DNA of 64,000 bases from Pseudoxanthomonas sp. SL93 (GTDB taxonomy: Bacteria; Pseudomonadota; Gammaproteobacteria; Xanthomonadales; Xanthomonadaceae). The stretch is taken from assembly GCF_026625825.1 (NCBI RefSeq), contig NZ_CP113065.1, positions 1,426,001 to 1,490,000 on the forward strand, written 5' to 3'. Of the stretch, positions 24,862-34,806 are shown one piece after another (the first letter of the stretch is position 1; the number at the start of each line of letters is the position of its first letter). The notes beneath the pieces were generated by a model, which worked only from the letters and a program-made list of their open reading frames with translations, was not told where the DNA came from and searched no databases. Position numbers and translations under genes: made by a program.

Positions 24862-27800
24862 ATGCGCCGAACCCTGTTCCTCTCCATCGCCCTTGCCCTG
24901 CAAGCGACCACCACCACCGTCGCCGTCGCGCAGGAAGCGCGCGTTGCGGCCGCGGCCATTCCCGCGCAGCCGCTGGACCGCGCCCTCAACGCATTCTCGC
25001 GCCAGACGGGCCTGCAGTTCGTCTACAACGCGCAGGCCGCCGGTAACCCGCAGACCCGTGCCATTCCCGCCGGACTGCCGCCGGAACAGGCGCTCACCCA
25101 GCTACTCGCCGGCACCGGCCTGCGTCACCGCTTCCTCAATGCCACCACAGTGACGCTGGAGGCCGACGGCGCTGCCGCCACCCAGGCGATGCCCGCCGCT
25201 GCGCCGCCTGCCGCGCTCGCCATGCCCGAGCCGTCCGCCGCGACCGCCCCGGAGGCGCAGCAGCTGGAAAGCGTCGTGGTGATGGGCAGCTACAGCCGCA
25301 GCCTGGAACAGGCGGTGGACATCAAGCGCGCCAACATCGGCTTTTCCGACTCCATCGTCGCCACCGACGTGGCCGATTTCCCGGAGCAGAACCTGGCCGA
25401 AGCGCTGCAGCGCATGCCGGGCGTGACCATCGAACGCAACAAGGGACTTGGCAGCAAGGTCAGCGTGCGCGGCCTGCCGTCCGAATATACCCACGTGTCG
25501 ATCAACGACCTGGCGACGGCGTCCGGCAGCGGTGGCCGCGACGTGGAATTCGACATCTTCGCGTCCGAGATCATCCAGCAGGTGACGGTGCAGAAATCGC
25601 CGACCGCCGCCGACGAGGAAGGCGGCATCGCCGGGTCGGTGCAGATCTCCACCGCGCGTCCGTTCGACTACAGCGGCCGCAAGCTGGTGCTGTCGGCCGA
25701 AGGCGCGCACAACTCCATCTCCGAGGAGATCGACCCCAAGTTCTCGTTCCTGGCCAGCAACACCTGGGGTGACTGGGGCGCACTGGTCTCGTTCTCGCAC
25801 GCCGAACGCACCAACCGCACCGACTCCACGTCCGGCATCAACTTCCGCCCCATGTCGCGCTTCCTCGGTGCGTCCGGCACGCGCGGCGCGCAGGCCGAAG
25901 CGGTGATCGAGCGCGATACCGGGCGCATCATCACCAACCGCGCCAACACCGCCGAATCCAACCTGATCGTGTTCCAGGACAAGGTGGGCGACCGCGTCTA
26001 CCTCAACGACCAGGAAAAGTGGGGCGCCACCGCCTCGCTGCAGTACAGGCCCAGCAGCAACTTCAGCCTGACCTTCGATGCGATGCTCGGCGGCTACGAC
26101 ACCACCGAGGACGAGTACGACGCCGCGGCCTACTCGGCCTCCAGTCGCAGCACGCTGGAAACGATCCACGAGTATGACGACACCACCCTGGCCGACCACG
26201 GCATCCTGGTGCTGCGCGACGTGTCCTACACCGCCACCCAGCATGAGTTCCTCAGCAAGGAGCGCATCAACGAGACCGACTTCAGCCAGTACAGCCTGGC
26301 GATGGACTGGAAGGGCGACGGGTGGGACGTCGATGCGATGCTGGGTTACTCCGGCGCGGAGAAGACCTCCGACTTCGCCAACCTGAAGCATGTCGCCTAT
26401 GCCCCCTCGCGCACACGCTGGACCGGCCGCAGCGGCGAGACCATCCCCAGCGCCAGTTCCTCCGGCTTCGACATGTACAACTCGCCCTCGCGCTACCTGT
26501 TCGAGGCGTACGAGACCACGCTTGAGCGTATCGCCGACGACAAGTACGCCGCACAGCTCGATTTCAGCAAGGCGCTCGACCTCGCCTTCCTGCCGGCGCT
26601 GCGCACCGTGCAGGTGGGCGCGCGCTATACCGACAAGTCGAAGGAACGCGACTACGGCGAGCTGAAGATCACCGGACCGGGCCCCGGCAACACGTCCTGG
26701 GTCAACACCCGCACGCTGGCCGACAGCCCGCTGCAACGGATCAGCGACATCGTCCCCGGCGGCGCCTACGGCATGAAGGGGCTGGACTGGCAGCAGGTCT
26801 CCAACGACTACGCACGCGGCTTCTTCCGCTATCCCGGCTTCGTCACGCCGTTCGATGACGGCCAGTACTACCGCGTGGACGAGGACGTGGCCAGCGTATA
26901 CGCGATGGCCGACTTCGCCTTCGACCTGGGCCGCGTACCGGTGGCGGTGAATGCCGGCGCGCGCTACGTGGACACCTCGGTGCTCTCCTTCGGCTACCAC
27001 CCGGTGCAGAACCCCGACGGCACCACCGGCTACACCGACACGCCCGTGTCGAAGAAGGGCAGCTACAAGGACGTGTTGCCCAGCCTCAATCTCACCGCCG
27101 AGCTGTCGCACGACCTGCTGCTGCGCGCGGCGGCGTCGGAAACGCTGATCCGCCCCGCGCTCACCGACGTCGCCTACAAGCGCACGGCCAGCTGGAGCTC
27201 GTTCCGCTTCACCGACGGCAACCCCGACCTGCAGCCCACGTACGCCAAGCAGTGGGAAATCGGCCTTGAGAAATACCTGGCCAACGGCGGCCTGCTGGCC
27301 GCGTCGTACTTCCACAAGAAGATCGACGGCGTGGTGGTCAACTCGCTGACCGGCGTGGTGCAGGACGTGGCGGTCTACAACGCCAACGGCACGCTCAACG
27401 GCTATTACGATTTCGACGTCTACCAGCCGGTGAACGCCAGCGGCTCGTACGACGTCGACGGTATCGAGCTGATCGCGCAGGTGCCGCTGGATGCACTGCA
27501 CAGCGCACTGGAAGGCTTCGGCATCAACGCCAACTACACGATGCTGGACAGCTCGCTGGCCGGCGCCTCCGACCTGGGCATCCGCACGCCCATGCCCGGG
27601 TTGGCCGAGAAGACCTACAACGTCACCGTGTACTACGAGAACGACCGGTTCGATGCGCGCCTGTCCTACAACCACAAGGACGAGTACGTCGAGTCGATCG
27701 GCTACAACATGTATCCCATCTGGCGCGATGCGTACGGCCAGCTGGACGTGTCGATCGGTTACCGTCTGACCGACCACATCAAGCTGAGCCTGAAGGGCAT

Positions 27801-27909
27801 CAACATGACGGACGAGGAAACCAGCGGCTACACCATGGACCCGTCGTTCCCGACCATGTACGAAAAGTCGGGCCGACGCATCAGCCTGGGCCTGCGCGCG
27901 GATTTCTGA
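24862..27909 (+). CDS. TonB-dependent receptor with signalling (STN) domain
   Basis: A 1015-residue outer-membrane transporter. The order is signal peptide (1-24), STN domain (about 33-95: QPLDRALNAFSRQTGLQFVYNAQAAG), Ala/Pro-rich linker, TonB-box region (ESVVVMGSYSRS, near 134), plug (about 150-285: FPEQNLAEALQRMPGVTIERNKGLGSKVSVRGL), and a beta-barrel ending in Phe (SLGLRADF). Length and plug sequence resemble the oversized receptors common in Xanthomonadaceae that import carbohydrates or other organic nutrients rather than iron chelates; that is inference. The STN domain and the upstream sigma/anti-sigma pair make it a signal-transducing receptor. An exported phosphoesterase gene follows. 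Confidence 0.92.
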   Translation: MRRTLFLSIALALQATTTTVAVAQEARVAAAAIPAQPLDRALNAFSRQTGLQFVYNAQAAGNPQTRAIPAGLPPEQALTQLLAGTGLRHRFLNATTVTLEADGAAATQAMPAAAPPAALAMPEPSAATAPEAQQLESVVVMGSYSRSLEQAVDIKRANIGFSDSIVATDVADFPEQNLAEALQRMPGVTIERNKGLGSKVSVRGLPSEYTHVSINDLATASGSGGRDVEFDIFASEIIQQVTVQKSPTAADEEGGIAGSVQISTARPFDYSGRKLVLSAEGAHNSISEEIDPKFSFLASNTWGDWGALVSFSHAERTNRTDSTSGINFRPMSRFLGASGTRGAQAEAVIERDTGRIITNRANTAESNLIVFQDKVGDRVYLNDQEKWGATASLQYRPSSNFSLTFDAMLGGYDTTEDEYDAAAYSASSRSTLETIHEYDDTTLADHGILVLRDVSYTATQHEFLSKERINETDFSQYSLAMDWKGDGWDVDAMLGYSGAEKTSDFANLKHVAYAPSRTRWTGRSGETIPSASSSGFDMYNSPSRYLFEAYETTLERIADDKYAAQLDFSKALDLAFLPALRTVQVGARYTDKSKERDYGELKITGPGPGNTSWVNTRTLADSPLQRISDIVPGGAYGMKGLDWQQVSNDYARGFFRYPGFVTPFDDGQYYRVDEDVASVYAMADFAFDLGRVPVAVNAGARYVDTSVLSFGYHPVQNPDGTTGYTDTPVSKKGSYKDVLPSLNLTAELSHDLLLRAAASETLIRPALTDVAYKRTASWSSFRFTDGNPDLQPTYAKQWEIGLEKYLANGGLLAASYFHKKIDGVVVNSLTGVVQDVAVYNANGTLNGYYDFDVYQPVNASGSYDVDGIELIAQVPLDALHSALEGFGINANYTMLDSSLAGASDLGIRTPMPGLAEKTYNVTVYYENDRFDARLSYNHKDEYVESIGYNMYPIWRDAYGQLDVSIGYRLTDHIKLSLKGINMTDEETSGYTMDPSFPTMYEKSGRRISLGLRADF

Positions 27910-27927
27910 TCCGGCCCGGCTCGCACC

Positions 27928-27963
27928 GGATGCTTTCTCCCCGTCCAAGGGGAGAAGGCATCC
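27928..27963 (+). repeat. Long intergenic hairpin after the TonB-dependent receptor
   Basis: GGATGC-T-TTCTCCCC and GGGGAGAA-G-GCATCC form a 15-bp stem with one T-G wobble and a 6-base loop, starting 19 bp after the receptor stop. No T-run follows. It may be a repetitive palindrome that stabilises the receptor mRNA and limits read-through into the phosphoesterase gene. Confidence 0.65.
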
Positions 27964-28079
27964 ACACTGCCCGCATTGCCCCCCACTTCGCACTGCGCCC
28001 CGGAACCTCTCTGCGCCCGAGGCGCGAGCGCGATACCGGCGCCCTCCCCGTACCCGGAAAAAAAGAAAGGACACCGACC

Positions 28080-29465
28080 ATGCGCATTTTCCCGTGGCTG
28101 CCCATCGTCGCGCTGCTGGCCCTGCCGAGCGCGGCGCATGCCGCCGAGCCGGACGCCGGCCGTGCATGGCTGGCGGGCGACCACCACGTGCACAGCGAAT
28201 GGAGCGTGGACTGGGACCGTTCCACCTCCCCGCCCACGCCGATCCGCGGTGGCGACTCGCCCTACACGCGCACGCGCAACGCGCAGCAGGCGCTGGCCAA
28301 CGGCCTGCGCTGGATGGTGCACACCGACCACGGTGGCCCCGGCCATTCCGCGGTCACCCGCGACCACGCCTGGCCCGCACTGCAGGAAGCGCGGCGGCAG
28401 GTGCCGTCGCTGATCCAGTTCAACGGCATGGAGTTCGACGTGCCAGCCGCCGAACACGCATCGCTGATCATCGCGCCCGGCCCCGACGAGCGCGACCAGC
28501 TGGTCGCCCTGGAACGCGACTTCAGCCGCAACGAGCCGCTTCCGCCCGCAACCCGCGACGACGGCGCGCAGATGCTGGCGGCGCTTGCCTACATGCGTAC
28601 CTTGCCTTCGCCGCCGCTGATGTTCATCAACCATCCTTCGCGCACGGCCACCGGCGTGGGCCAGTGGGGCGAGGTGGAACCGGCAGAGCTGCGTGCATGG
28701 CACGACGCCGCGCCGCAGGTGCTTGCCGGCATGGAAGGCGCACCCGGCCACCAGGCCGCGCCACAGCACCGCGGGCTTTACCGCAATGCGGCCGCGCCCA
28801 CCTTCGGCGGCTTCGACCAGATGACGGCGCTGGTGGGCGGCGTGTGGGATGCGCTGCTGGCGGAAGGGCGGCGTTTCTGGATCACTGCGACCTCCGACTC
28901 GCACGTCAATGTTCGCGACGGCGGCCGCGACTTCGACCCGGGCGAATACAGCAAGACGTACGTCTGGGCGCGCCACGATGCCACCGACGTGATGGACGGC
29001 CTGCGCTACGGCCGGATGTTCGCCGTGACCGGCGACCTGATCGATGCGCTGGAGCTGCGGGTGCACACCGTCGGCCGCGCCCCCCGCAGCGCCGGCATGG
29101 GCGGCACGCTGTCGGTGCCGGCGGGAACGCCCGTGCGGGTGGAACTGCGCGTGCGCCAGCCCACGCATTCCAATGCCGCCGGCCAGCGGCCCGCGCTGCA
29201 CCATGTCGACCTGATCGTCGGACAGCCGGGTGTGCGGGACGCGCCGCGCATGCAGGTGAAGCGGTTCACGCCGGAGGACTGGAAAACCGATGGCCCGTGG
29301 CGTTCCGTCAGCTGGCAGATGCAGGTGCCGGCTGACGGTATGTTCGTCCGCGCACGCGGCAGCAACACGCCCGATGCCACGCCCCCCGCCGACATCCCCG
29401 ACGAAGACCCGTGGCAGGACCTGTGGTTCTACGCCAATCCGGTGTTCGTGGAGGTGCCGCGCTGA
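28080..29465 (+). CDS. Exported PHP-domain phosphoesterase-like protein
   Basis: A 461-residue protein with a signal peptide (MRIFPWLPIVALLALPSAAHA), probably periplasmic. PHP metal-binding motifs are present: GDHHVHSEWS (His36, His38), HTDHGG (near 81), INHPS, and a late TSDSHVN. PHP proteins hydrolyse phosphoesters with a di- or trinuclear metal site; family members with signal peptides are poorly characterised. AAAGGA precedes the ATG. Its position 170 bp behind the receptor and on the same strand suggests it processes the imported, perhaps phosphorylated, substrate. It converges with the EAL gene with only 3 bp between stops. Confidence 0.85.
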   Translation: MRIFPWLPIVALLALPSAAHAAEPDAGRAWLAGDHHVHSEWSVDWDRSTSPPTPIRGGDSPYTRTRNAQQALANGLRWMVHTDHGGPGHSAVTRDHAWPALQEARRQVPSLIQFNGMEFDVPAAEHASLIIAPGPDERDQLVALERDFSRNEPLPPATRDDGAQMLAALAYMRTLPSPPLMFINHPSRTATGVGQWGEVEPAELRAWHDAAPQVLAGMEGAPGHQAAPQHRGLYRNAAAPTFGGFDQMTALVGGVWDALLAEGRRFWITATSDSHVNVRDGGRDFDPGEYSKTYVWARHDATDVMDGLRYGRMFAVTGDLIDALELRVHTVGRAPRSAGMGGTLSVPAGTPVRVELRVRQPTHSNAAGQRPALHHVDLIVGQPGVRDAPRMQVKRFTPEDWKTDGPWRSVSWQMQVPADGMFVRARGSNTPDATPPADIPDEDPWQDLWFYANPVFVEVPR

Positions 29466-29468
29466 AGC

Positions 29469-32444
29469 CTAGCGCGCGACCACGCGCGCATCGGACAGCC
29501 ACGCGATCATCGTTTCCAGCGGCGCCGGTCGTGCGATGTGGAAGCCCTGTACGCTGTCCACGCCATGGCGCGCCAGCCAAGCGAGTTCCTCTGCGTCCTC
29601 GACCCCTTCGGCCACGATGCCAAGGCCCAGGCCGTGACCCAGTGCGATCAGTGCCTGGCAGATCGACGCGTTGCGCCCGTCCCGGTGCACCTGGTGCACG
29701 AAGCTGCGGTCGATCTTCAGGCAGTCGACGGACAGGTCGCGCAGGTAGGTCATGCTGGAGAAACCGGTGCCGAAGTCGTCGATCGATATGCCCACCCCGT
29801 CCTGCTGCAGTTCCTCCATCGCCGCCCGCGCCATCTCCGGGCGGCGCAGCATCGCGCTCTCGGTCAACTCCACGTGCATGGCCCCCCTGGGCAGACCGTA
29901 CCGCTGGTGGACGTCCCTCAGGATCCGGGGAATGGTGCCGCAGATGAACTGCACGGCGGAGACATTCACCGCGATGGCAATGCCGGGAAACCCTGCCGCC
30001 GCCAACGCCTGGTGCGCCTGCGCCGCCTTGTCGATCACCCACTCCCCGATGGGAACGATAAGGCCTGCCTCTTCGCTCAGCGGAATGAAGCTGGCCGGCG
30101 ATACGTAGCCGTCCGCGGTACGCCACCGCAACAGCGCTTCCGCCGCGATGACCACATCGTCGCCCAGGCGCTGGATCGGCTGGAAGAACAGTTCGAACTC
30201 CCCGTCCGGCAGTGCGCGGCGCAGGCGGTTGATGGTGGCCAGCCTCGCACTGGCCCGCTCGGCCATGCTGTCCGAGTAATGCATCGTCCCGCTGTTCTCC
30301 GCGCGTGCCTGCAGGGCGGCGAGCGATGCATGGCCGACGACCTCCTCGGCGCTCTGCCCCGGGAACTGCTGGAAGGCGATGCCGATCCACGCCTCCACGC
30401 GGTGATTGCCGCTGTCCGATTCCACCGTCTCGGAGAAGGCGGCCAACAGTTCGTCGACCAGGTCATTCCAGTCTTCCGCGCGGCGCGTTGCGGTCACGAA
30501 GGCATCCGCCGGCACATATGCCAGCGGGCCATGCCGACGCGCCACGCCCGCCAGGCGCTGTGCGATGCCCTGGATCATCGCGTCCCGCGTCTGCCGCCCC
30601 AGGGTAGGCGAGACGAACTCGAGATCACGCAGCTGCACGTAGGCGACGGCATAGGTCACGTCGCCAACGGGCACCTCGGGTTGCGCGTCCATCTGTTCGG
30701 CAAAGGTACGAAGGTTGAGCAGGCCGGTCGTCTCGTCATGCGCCGCGCGCCATGCCAGTTCCCTTTCGTACGCCACGCGTTCGCTCACGTCCTCCGCCAG
30801 CACCAGCCGCGCATCGCGCCCGCTGAAGCGGATGCTGCTGCTGTGCACACGCACATGCATGCGCGTTCCATCGCGACGCACGTGCACCCAGACGCGCGAC
30901 GCATCACGCGGTTCCTCGACCTGGTTGACGGCCTCCAGTACGGCTTGCACGTCATCGGCGGGGCGTATCTGCAGGATGGTCATCTGCAGGAATTCCTCGC
31001 GCGAGTAACCATAGCGATGGACCGCCGCCTTGTTGACCGCCATGAACCGCAGGGATTCGATGTCGAAGACCCAGAACGGCAGGGGATTCAGGTCGAACAA
31101 CTCGCGGAACTGGGCCTCTGCCCCGGCCAACGCCTCCTGCCGTGCCATGCGCTCGGTAATGTCGACGATGGTGCCGGTCATCCGCGGCGCACCCTCGTCA
31201 TCCTGCACCAATGCCCCCCGCGCGCTGATCCAGCGGCTTTCGCCGTCCGGCAGGGTGATGCGGTATTCCGAGTGGAAAGGCTGTCCGCTGGACCAGGCCT
31301 GCCCGAACTCGTGCTCCACCCGCGGCCTGTCCGACGGATGCATGCGCAGGAAGAACTCCGCCAGCGGCAGCATGCCCGCCACCGGTTCGAAACCGAACAG
31401 GTCGGCCGCATGCGCCGAGGCCCGGACATGCTGGGCACCCTGCTCCATCGCCCATACGCCCGCGCGGGACGCTTCCTGGGCCTTGCTGAGCCAGTCGGCG
31501 TGATGCCGCAGTTCGTCATGCGCCTTGCGGCGCGCGGCTTCGGCGAGCGACATCCGCCGCATCAGGTAGAACATGCCCAGCCAGTACAGCATCAGCAGGC
31601 ACCCTGCGATGACGGCGTAACGCCACCAGGGCATCAATGCTTCCTGCTTGGAAAGGCCGGCGGCCACGATGAAGGGGTAGCGGCTGGTCGAGGTGAAGCT
31701 GGCGAAGCGTTCAATGCCATCCAGCCGGCTCACCAGCACCTGCTGCACCGTCGCGCCCTTCGCCAGGCCGGCGGGCAACGGCACCTGCCTGCCCACGTAG
31801 CCACCGCCGCTGCCCTCACGCGCCAGTACCACGCCCTCGCGGTCGAGGATGCCGGCGCTTCCCTGTTCACCAATGTCCAGCCCCCGCAGCATGCTTTGCA
31901 GCTCGGACGTGCGTAGCCGTGCCACCAGCCAGTTGCCTTCGGGCGTGCGCCACATCAGCGGGATGACCGGCTGCGCCCTCCCCTGTTGCTGCAGGCGACC
32001 GACCCTCAGCATGCCGGTGCCGGCCGTGTCGGGAGGGGCGAAGACCGCTTCGTCTTGCCCGCTGGTTCCCGTGCCACGATGCACCACGCTTCCATCGGCG
32101 TCGTACAGATCGATGTCCTGCAATTCGGCATGCCGCGAGACGACGCCGCGGATCGCGCCGGGCAGATCCCAGCGGCTGCTTCCGGGAAAGTCGGCCACGT
32201 AGCCATCCGCCTCCATCGCCATACCGCGCAGGGCGCGTTCGAGGTTGCGGATCTCGTAATGCAGCAGGCGGTCAACGCCGATCGCCACCGCCATGCTCTG
32301 GCGTTGTGCCGCCTCCATGCGCACGTTGCGGTCCTGGATGGTGGCCAGGATGAGGCCGACGCTGATGAACAGGCCCAGGCAGGTACCGATCCAGCGCACG
32401 GTGGCGGTGGAGGCGGCGGTGACCCGCGACAGGGTGGCTTTCAT
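29469..32444 (-). CDS. Membrane c-di-GMP phosphodiesterase with PAS and degenerate GGDEF domains
   Basis: A 991-residue sensor: TM1 (17-36), a periplasmic Cache-like sensor (about 40-270), TM2 (274-295), two PAS domains (about 320-435 and 445-560), GGDEF (565-725), EAL (740-985). The GGDEF motif is replaced by PADAF (645-649), so cyclase activity should be lost. The EAL domain keeps its catalytic set: E769-A-L, NVSA (827-830), ELTES (859-863), DDFGTG (889-894), LKID (909-912), EGVED (946-950) and QGF (966-968). It should therefore hydrolyse c-di-GMP in response to a periplasmic ligand. The start is ATG 32444, chosen over the longer frame because it begins just before TM1. Confidence 0.9.
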   Translation of the reverse strand: MKATLSRVTAASTATVRWIGTCLGLFISVGLILATIQDRNVRMEAAQRQSMAVAIGVDRLLHYEIRNLERALRGMAMEADGYVADFPGSSRWDLPGAIRGVVSRHAELQDIDLYDADGSVVHRGTGTSGQDEAVFAPPDTAGTGMLRVGRLQQQGRAQPVIPLMWRTPEGNWLVARLRTSELQSMLRGLDIGEQGSAGILDREGVVLAREGSGGGYVGRQVPLPAGLAKGATVQQVLVSRLDGIERFASFTSTSRYPFIVAAGLSKQEALMPWWRYAVIAGCLLMLYWLGMFYLMRRMSLAEAARRKAHDELRHHADWLSKAQEASRAGVWAMEQGAQHVRASAHAADLFGFEPVAGMLPLAEFFLRMHPSDRPRVEHEFGQAWSSGQPFHSEYRITLPDGESRWISARGALVQDDEGAPRMTGTIVDITERMARQEALAGAEAQFRELFDLNPLPFWVFDIESLRFMAVNKAAVHRYGYSREEFLQMTILQIRPADDVQAVLEAVNQVEEPRDASRVWVHVRRDGTRMHVRVHSSSIRFSGRDARLVLAEDVSERVAYERELAWRAAHDETTGLLNLRTFAEQMDAQPEVPVGDVTYAVAYVQLRDLEFVSPTLGRQTRDAMIQGIAQRLAGVARRHGPLAYVPADAFVTATRRAEDWNDLVDELLAAFSETVESDSGNHRVEAWIGIAFQQFPGQSAEEVVGHASLAALQARAENSGTMHYSDSMAERASARLATINRLRRALPDGEFELFFQPIQRLGDDVVIAAEALLRWRTADGYVSPASFIPLSEEAGLIVPIGEWVIDKAAQAHQALAAAGFPGIAIAVNVSAVQFICGTIPRILRDVHQRYGLPRGAMHVELTESAMLRRPEMARAAMEELQQDGVGISIDDFGTGFSSMTYLRDLSVDCLKIDRSFVHQVHRDGRNASICQALIALGHGLGLGIVAEGVEDAEELAWLARHGVDSVQGFHIARPAPLETMIAWLSDARVVAR

Positions 32445-32579
32445 GAAGTGGTCATCCAACCCGTCCCCTGCATGCCACCGACCTGCCGAGTATGCGCAAC
32501 CCGCCGCGACGACGCCATGAAGGCGCCTGGCGGCGCAGGGGCGCGCAACGCGCAGGTGCACACCGTGATCCGCTGGTCT

Positions 32580-34409
32580 TCATGCCGGCAGATCGCGTGA
32601 GGGCCGGGGCGCGGCGGCGGCCTGCGCAACGGCCAGGTGGAAGCGGTTGCGTCCCTGCTGTTTCGCGCGGTAGAGGGCTTCATCGGCCGTGGCAAGCAGG
32701 TCGTCCTCATCGACCGGCGACAGCGCGAAGGCGATGCCGATGCTCGTGGTGAGCAGCAGCGTGCTGGCACCGATGTTCATCGGTGCGTGGGTGGCTGCCA
32801 GGATGCGCTGCGCCAACTGCTCGATCGACGGCACCGAGAGATCGCCATCCAGGAGGATGACGAATTCGTCCCCGCCCAGGCGCACCACCAGTCCTTTCCC
32901 GTCCTCCGCCAGCTGCTGGAGTCGCTGCGCGAAGCATCGGATCACACCGTCGCCGGTTGCATGTCCATGCGTGTCGTTCACGTCCTTGAAATGATCCAGG
33001 TCGAGGAAGAACAGGGCGATCGCACCGCTGCCGCGCTTCAGGCGGGCAAGCGCGAGCGCGAGCCGCCGCTCCAGCTGGCGACGATTGGCCACGCCGGTCA
33101 GTGCATCGACCAGACTCAGGCGCTCCAGTTCAAGCCGGCTGGCCTCCAGCGCCTGCTCGGCGGCGACGCGCTTGCTGATGTTCCGGCCGGACAGGATGAG
33201 GTCGGCCGGCACGGAAGGATCGGCACCGGGCGCGGAGCGCATGACCACCTCCACCCACAGGTACTTGCCGTCGCGGTGCCGGATGCGGAAACGATGGGTC
33301 TGCGGAAGACCCGACGCCACCACTTCCAGCATGGCCTGTCGTTGCCCCTCGCGGTCGTCGGGATGCATCAGGTCCCAGCGCGAGCCAAGCATCTCGTCCG
33401 GCGACCAGCCCAGCATCTCGCGGGCGGATGGCGATACGTAGGTGCGTTCGCCCGACGGATTCAGGCGGACCACCAGGTCGCCTGAGAAATCCGCCAGCAG
33501 GCGATAGCGTTGTTCGCTGTCCCGCACACGCGCCGACAGCCGGTCGCGTTCAGCCATCGCCAGCACCACCGGGATGGTCAGCAAACATCCGCCCGCCAGA
33601 TAGAGCTGCAGCAACACGATGGCCCACGCGTAGTGGGAGGCGGCAATCTCCGCAAGCGGTCCGCGCCCGGCCGTGGTGAACGCCACGCCGATCACCGCCA
33701 GCAGCGTCACGCCGACGGCAACACCGGCGAACCGGTGGCGGAACGCGCCCAGCAGCAAGGGCGGATAGGTCAGGAAAAGCAACGGGTACTGCATGCTGAA
33801 GACGGCCAGGCCCAGCATCGCGATGAGTCCCATGCCGAGGATGAAGCGGGTACGCCGCCCCTGGGGTGCCAGGGCGCGCAGTCCTTCGACGTGCAGCACG
33901 AGCGCGGCCGTGCCGACAATCACCATGCCGAGCACGTGCGCGCCATACCAGGTGGCAAACGCCATGCCGAACGCGGCATCCAGGACGTAGCGCGCCACCT
34001 GCGCGGCCAGCAACCCCGACACGCCGCAGGCGACCAGCGTGCTGGCCGTCGCCACGCCACCCAGGTGTATCCAGCGGCGCGGGTCGCGGATATTCGGAAC
34101 CTCACGGCGTATGGAATACGCCACGACGAGCACCTCGATCAGGTGGCACACGGACAACGCCGTTGCGAGCGGGAGCGGCGTGCCGGCCACCCACTGCCCC
34201 GCCACGTCGGCGGCTGCGCCTACCGCGCAATACACACCCCAGGTGGCGGTGGGCCGCACGAGCAGCCATGCGCAGAGGATGCCGCCGGAAATCCACATCG
34301 CCGACAGTTCGCCCGGCCGCCCCGCCCACGAAATCGACAGCCATGCACCGGCTGCCACCAGGATGGCAACCAAGGCCAGATCCGCTCCCCTGCGCGCGTG
34401 CTCCTGCAT
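32580..34409 (-). CDS. Membrane diguanylate cyclase (MASE1-PAS-GGDEF)
   Basis: A 609-residue c-di-GMP synthase. The first 290 residues hold about eight hydrophobic segments of a MASE1-type sensor (SISWAGRPGELSAMWISGG is typical). A PAS domain (about 305-425) and a coiled linker (ASRLELERLSLVDALTGVANRRQLE) lead to the GGDEF domain, whose active site is the intact RLGGDEFVILL. An RxxD inhibitory site five residues before GGDEF is not evident. It is transcribed just before the EAL-protein gene (135-bp gap), so an opposing cyclase/phosphodiesterase pair is encoded together. ATG 34409 is chosen; an in-frame GTG lies two codons earlier. The 400 bp upstream contain no gene I can support. Confidence 0.9.
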   Translation of the reverse strand: MQEHARRGADLALVAILVAAGAWLSISWAGRPGELSAMWISGGILCAWLLVRPTATWGVYCAVGAAADVAGQWVAGTPLPLATALSVCHLIEVLVVAYSIRREVPNIRDPRRWIHLGGVATASTLVACGVSGLLAAQVARYVLDAAFGMAFATWYGAHVLGMVIVGTAALVLHVEGLRALAPQGRRTRFILGMGLIAMLGLAVFSMQYPLLFLTYPPLLLGAFRHRFAGVAVGVTLLAVIGVAFTTAGRGPLAEIAASHYAWAIVLLQLYLAGGCLLTIPVVLAMAERDRLSARVRDSEQRYRLLADFSGDLVVRLNPSGERTYVSPSAREMLGWSPDEMLGSRWDLMHPDDREGQRQAMLEVVASGLPQTHRFRIRHRDGKYLWVEVVMRSAPGADPSVPADLILSGRNISKRVAAEQALEASRLELERLSLVDALTGVANRRQLERRLALALARLKRGSGAIALFFLDLDHFKDVNDTHGHATGDGVIRCFAQRLQQLAEDGKGLVVRLGGDEFVILLDGDLSVPSIEQLAQRILAATHAPMNIGASTLLLTTSIGIAFALSPVDEDDLLATADEALYRAKQQGRNRFHLAVAQAAAAPRPSRDLPA

Positions 34410-34806
34410 GGACACATCCAGGTCCCGTCAGCGTCGTGCTCGGATGATAGTGAGGCGGGCGGTGTAAGTGCCACGTGCAGGCGCACACGCATGACCGACG
34501 CGCATCATGCTGCAGCGCAGCGTCAGACGAAGATGTCGCGCTTCACGCCCACGTTCGCACGTCGAACACGATGCAGTCAGCGATCAGCGGGAGGACACCC
34601 GCAACACCTCTGTTGCATGCACGTGCGCGCATGCTCCCGATCACTGCACGCTTCACGTGCGCCGCCAGAGGGGAACGCATGGCCGCCGACAGACCAGGCC
34701 ATGGCGATTCACCGGCGATATCGACGTGGATACGCTTCTTGGATCAGATGTCCTGCCTGCCGCGCCGCGCCGCGGGGTGGAGTGAGCGCGCGCGATGGCG
34801 CGGCGT

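Noticed and set aside
25102..28167. 1021-codon minus-strand open frame
   Set aside because: Antisense to the TonB-dependent receptor; composition is Gly/Val/Arg/His-rich without domains.
29538..31916. 792-codon plus-strand open frame
   Set aside because: Antisense to the PAS-GGDEF-EAL protein.
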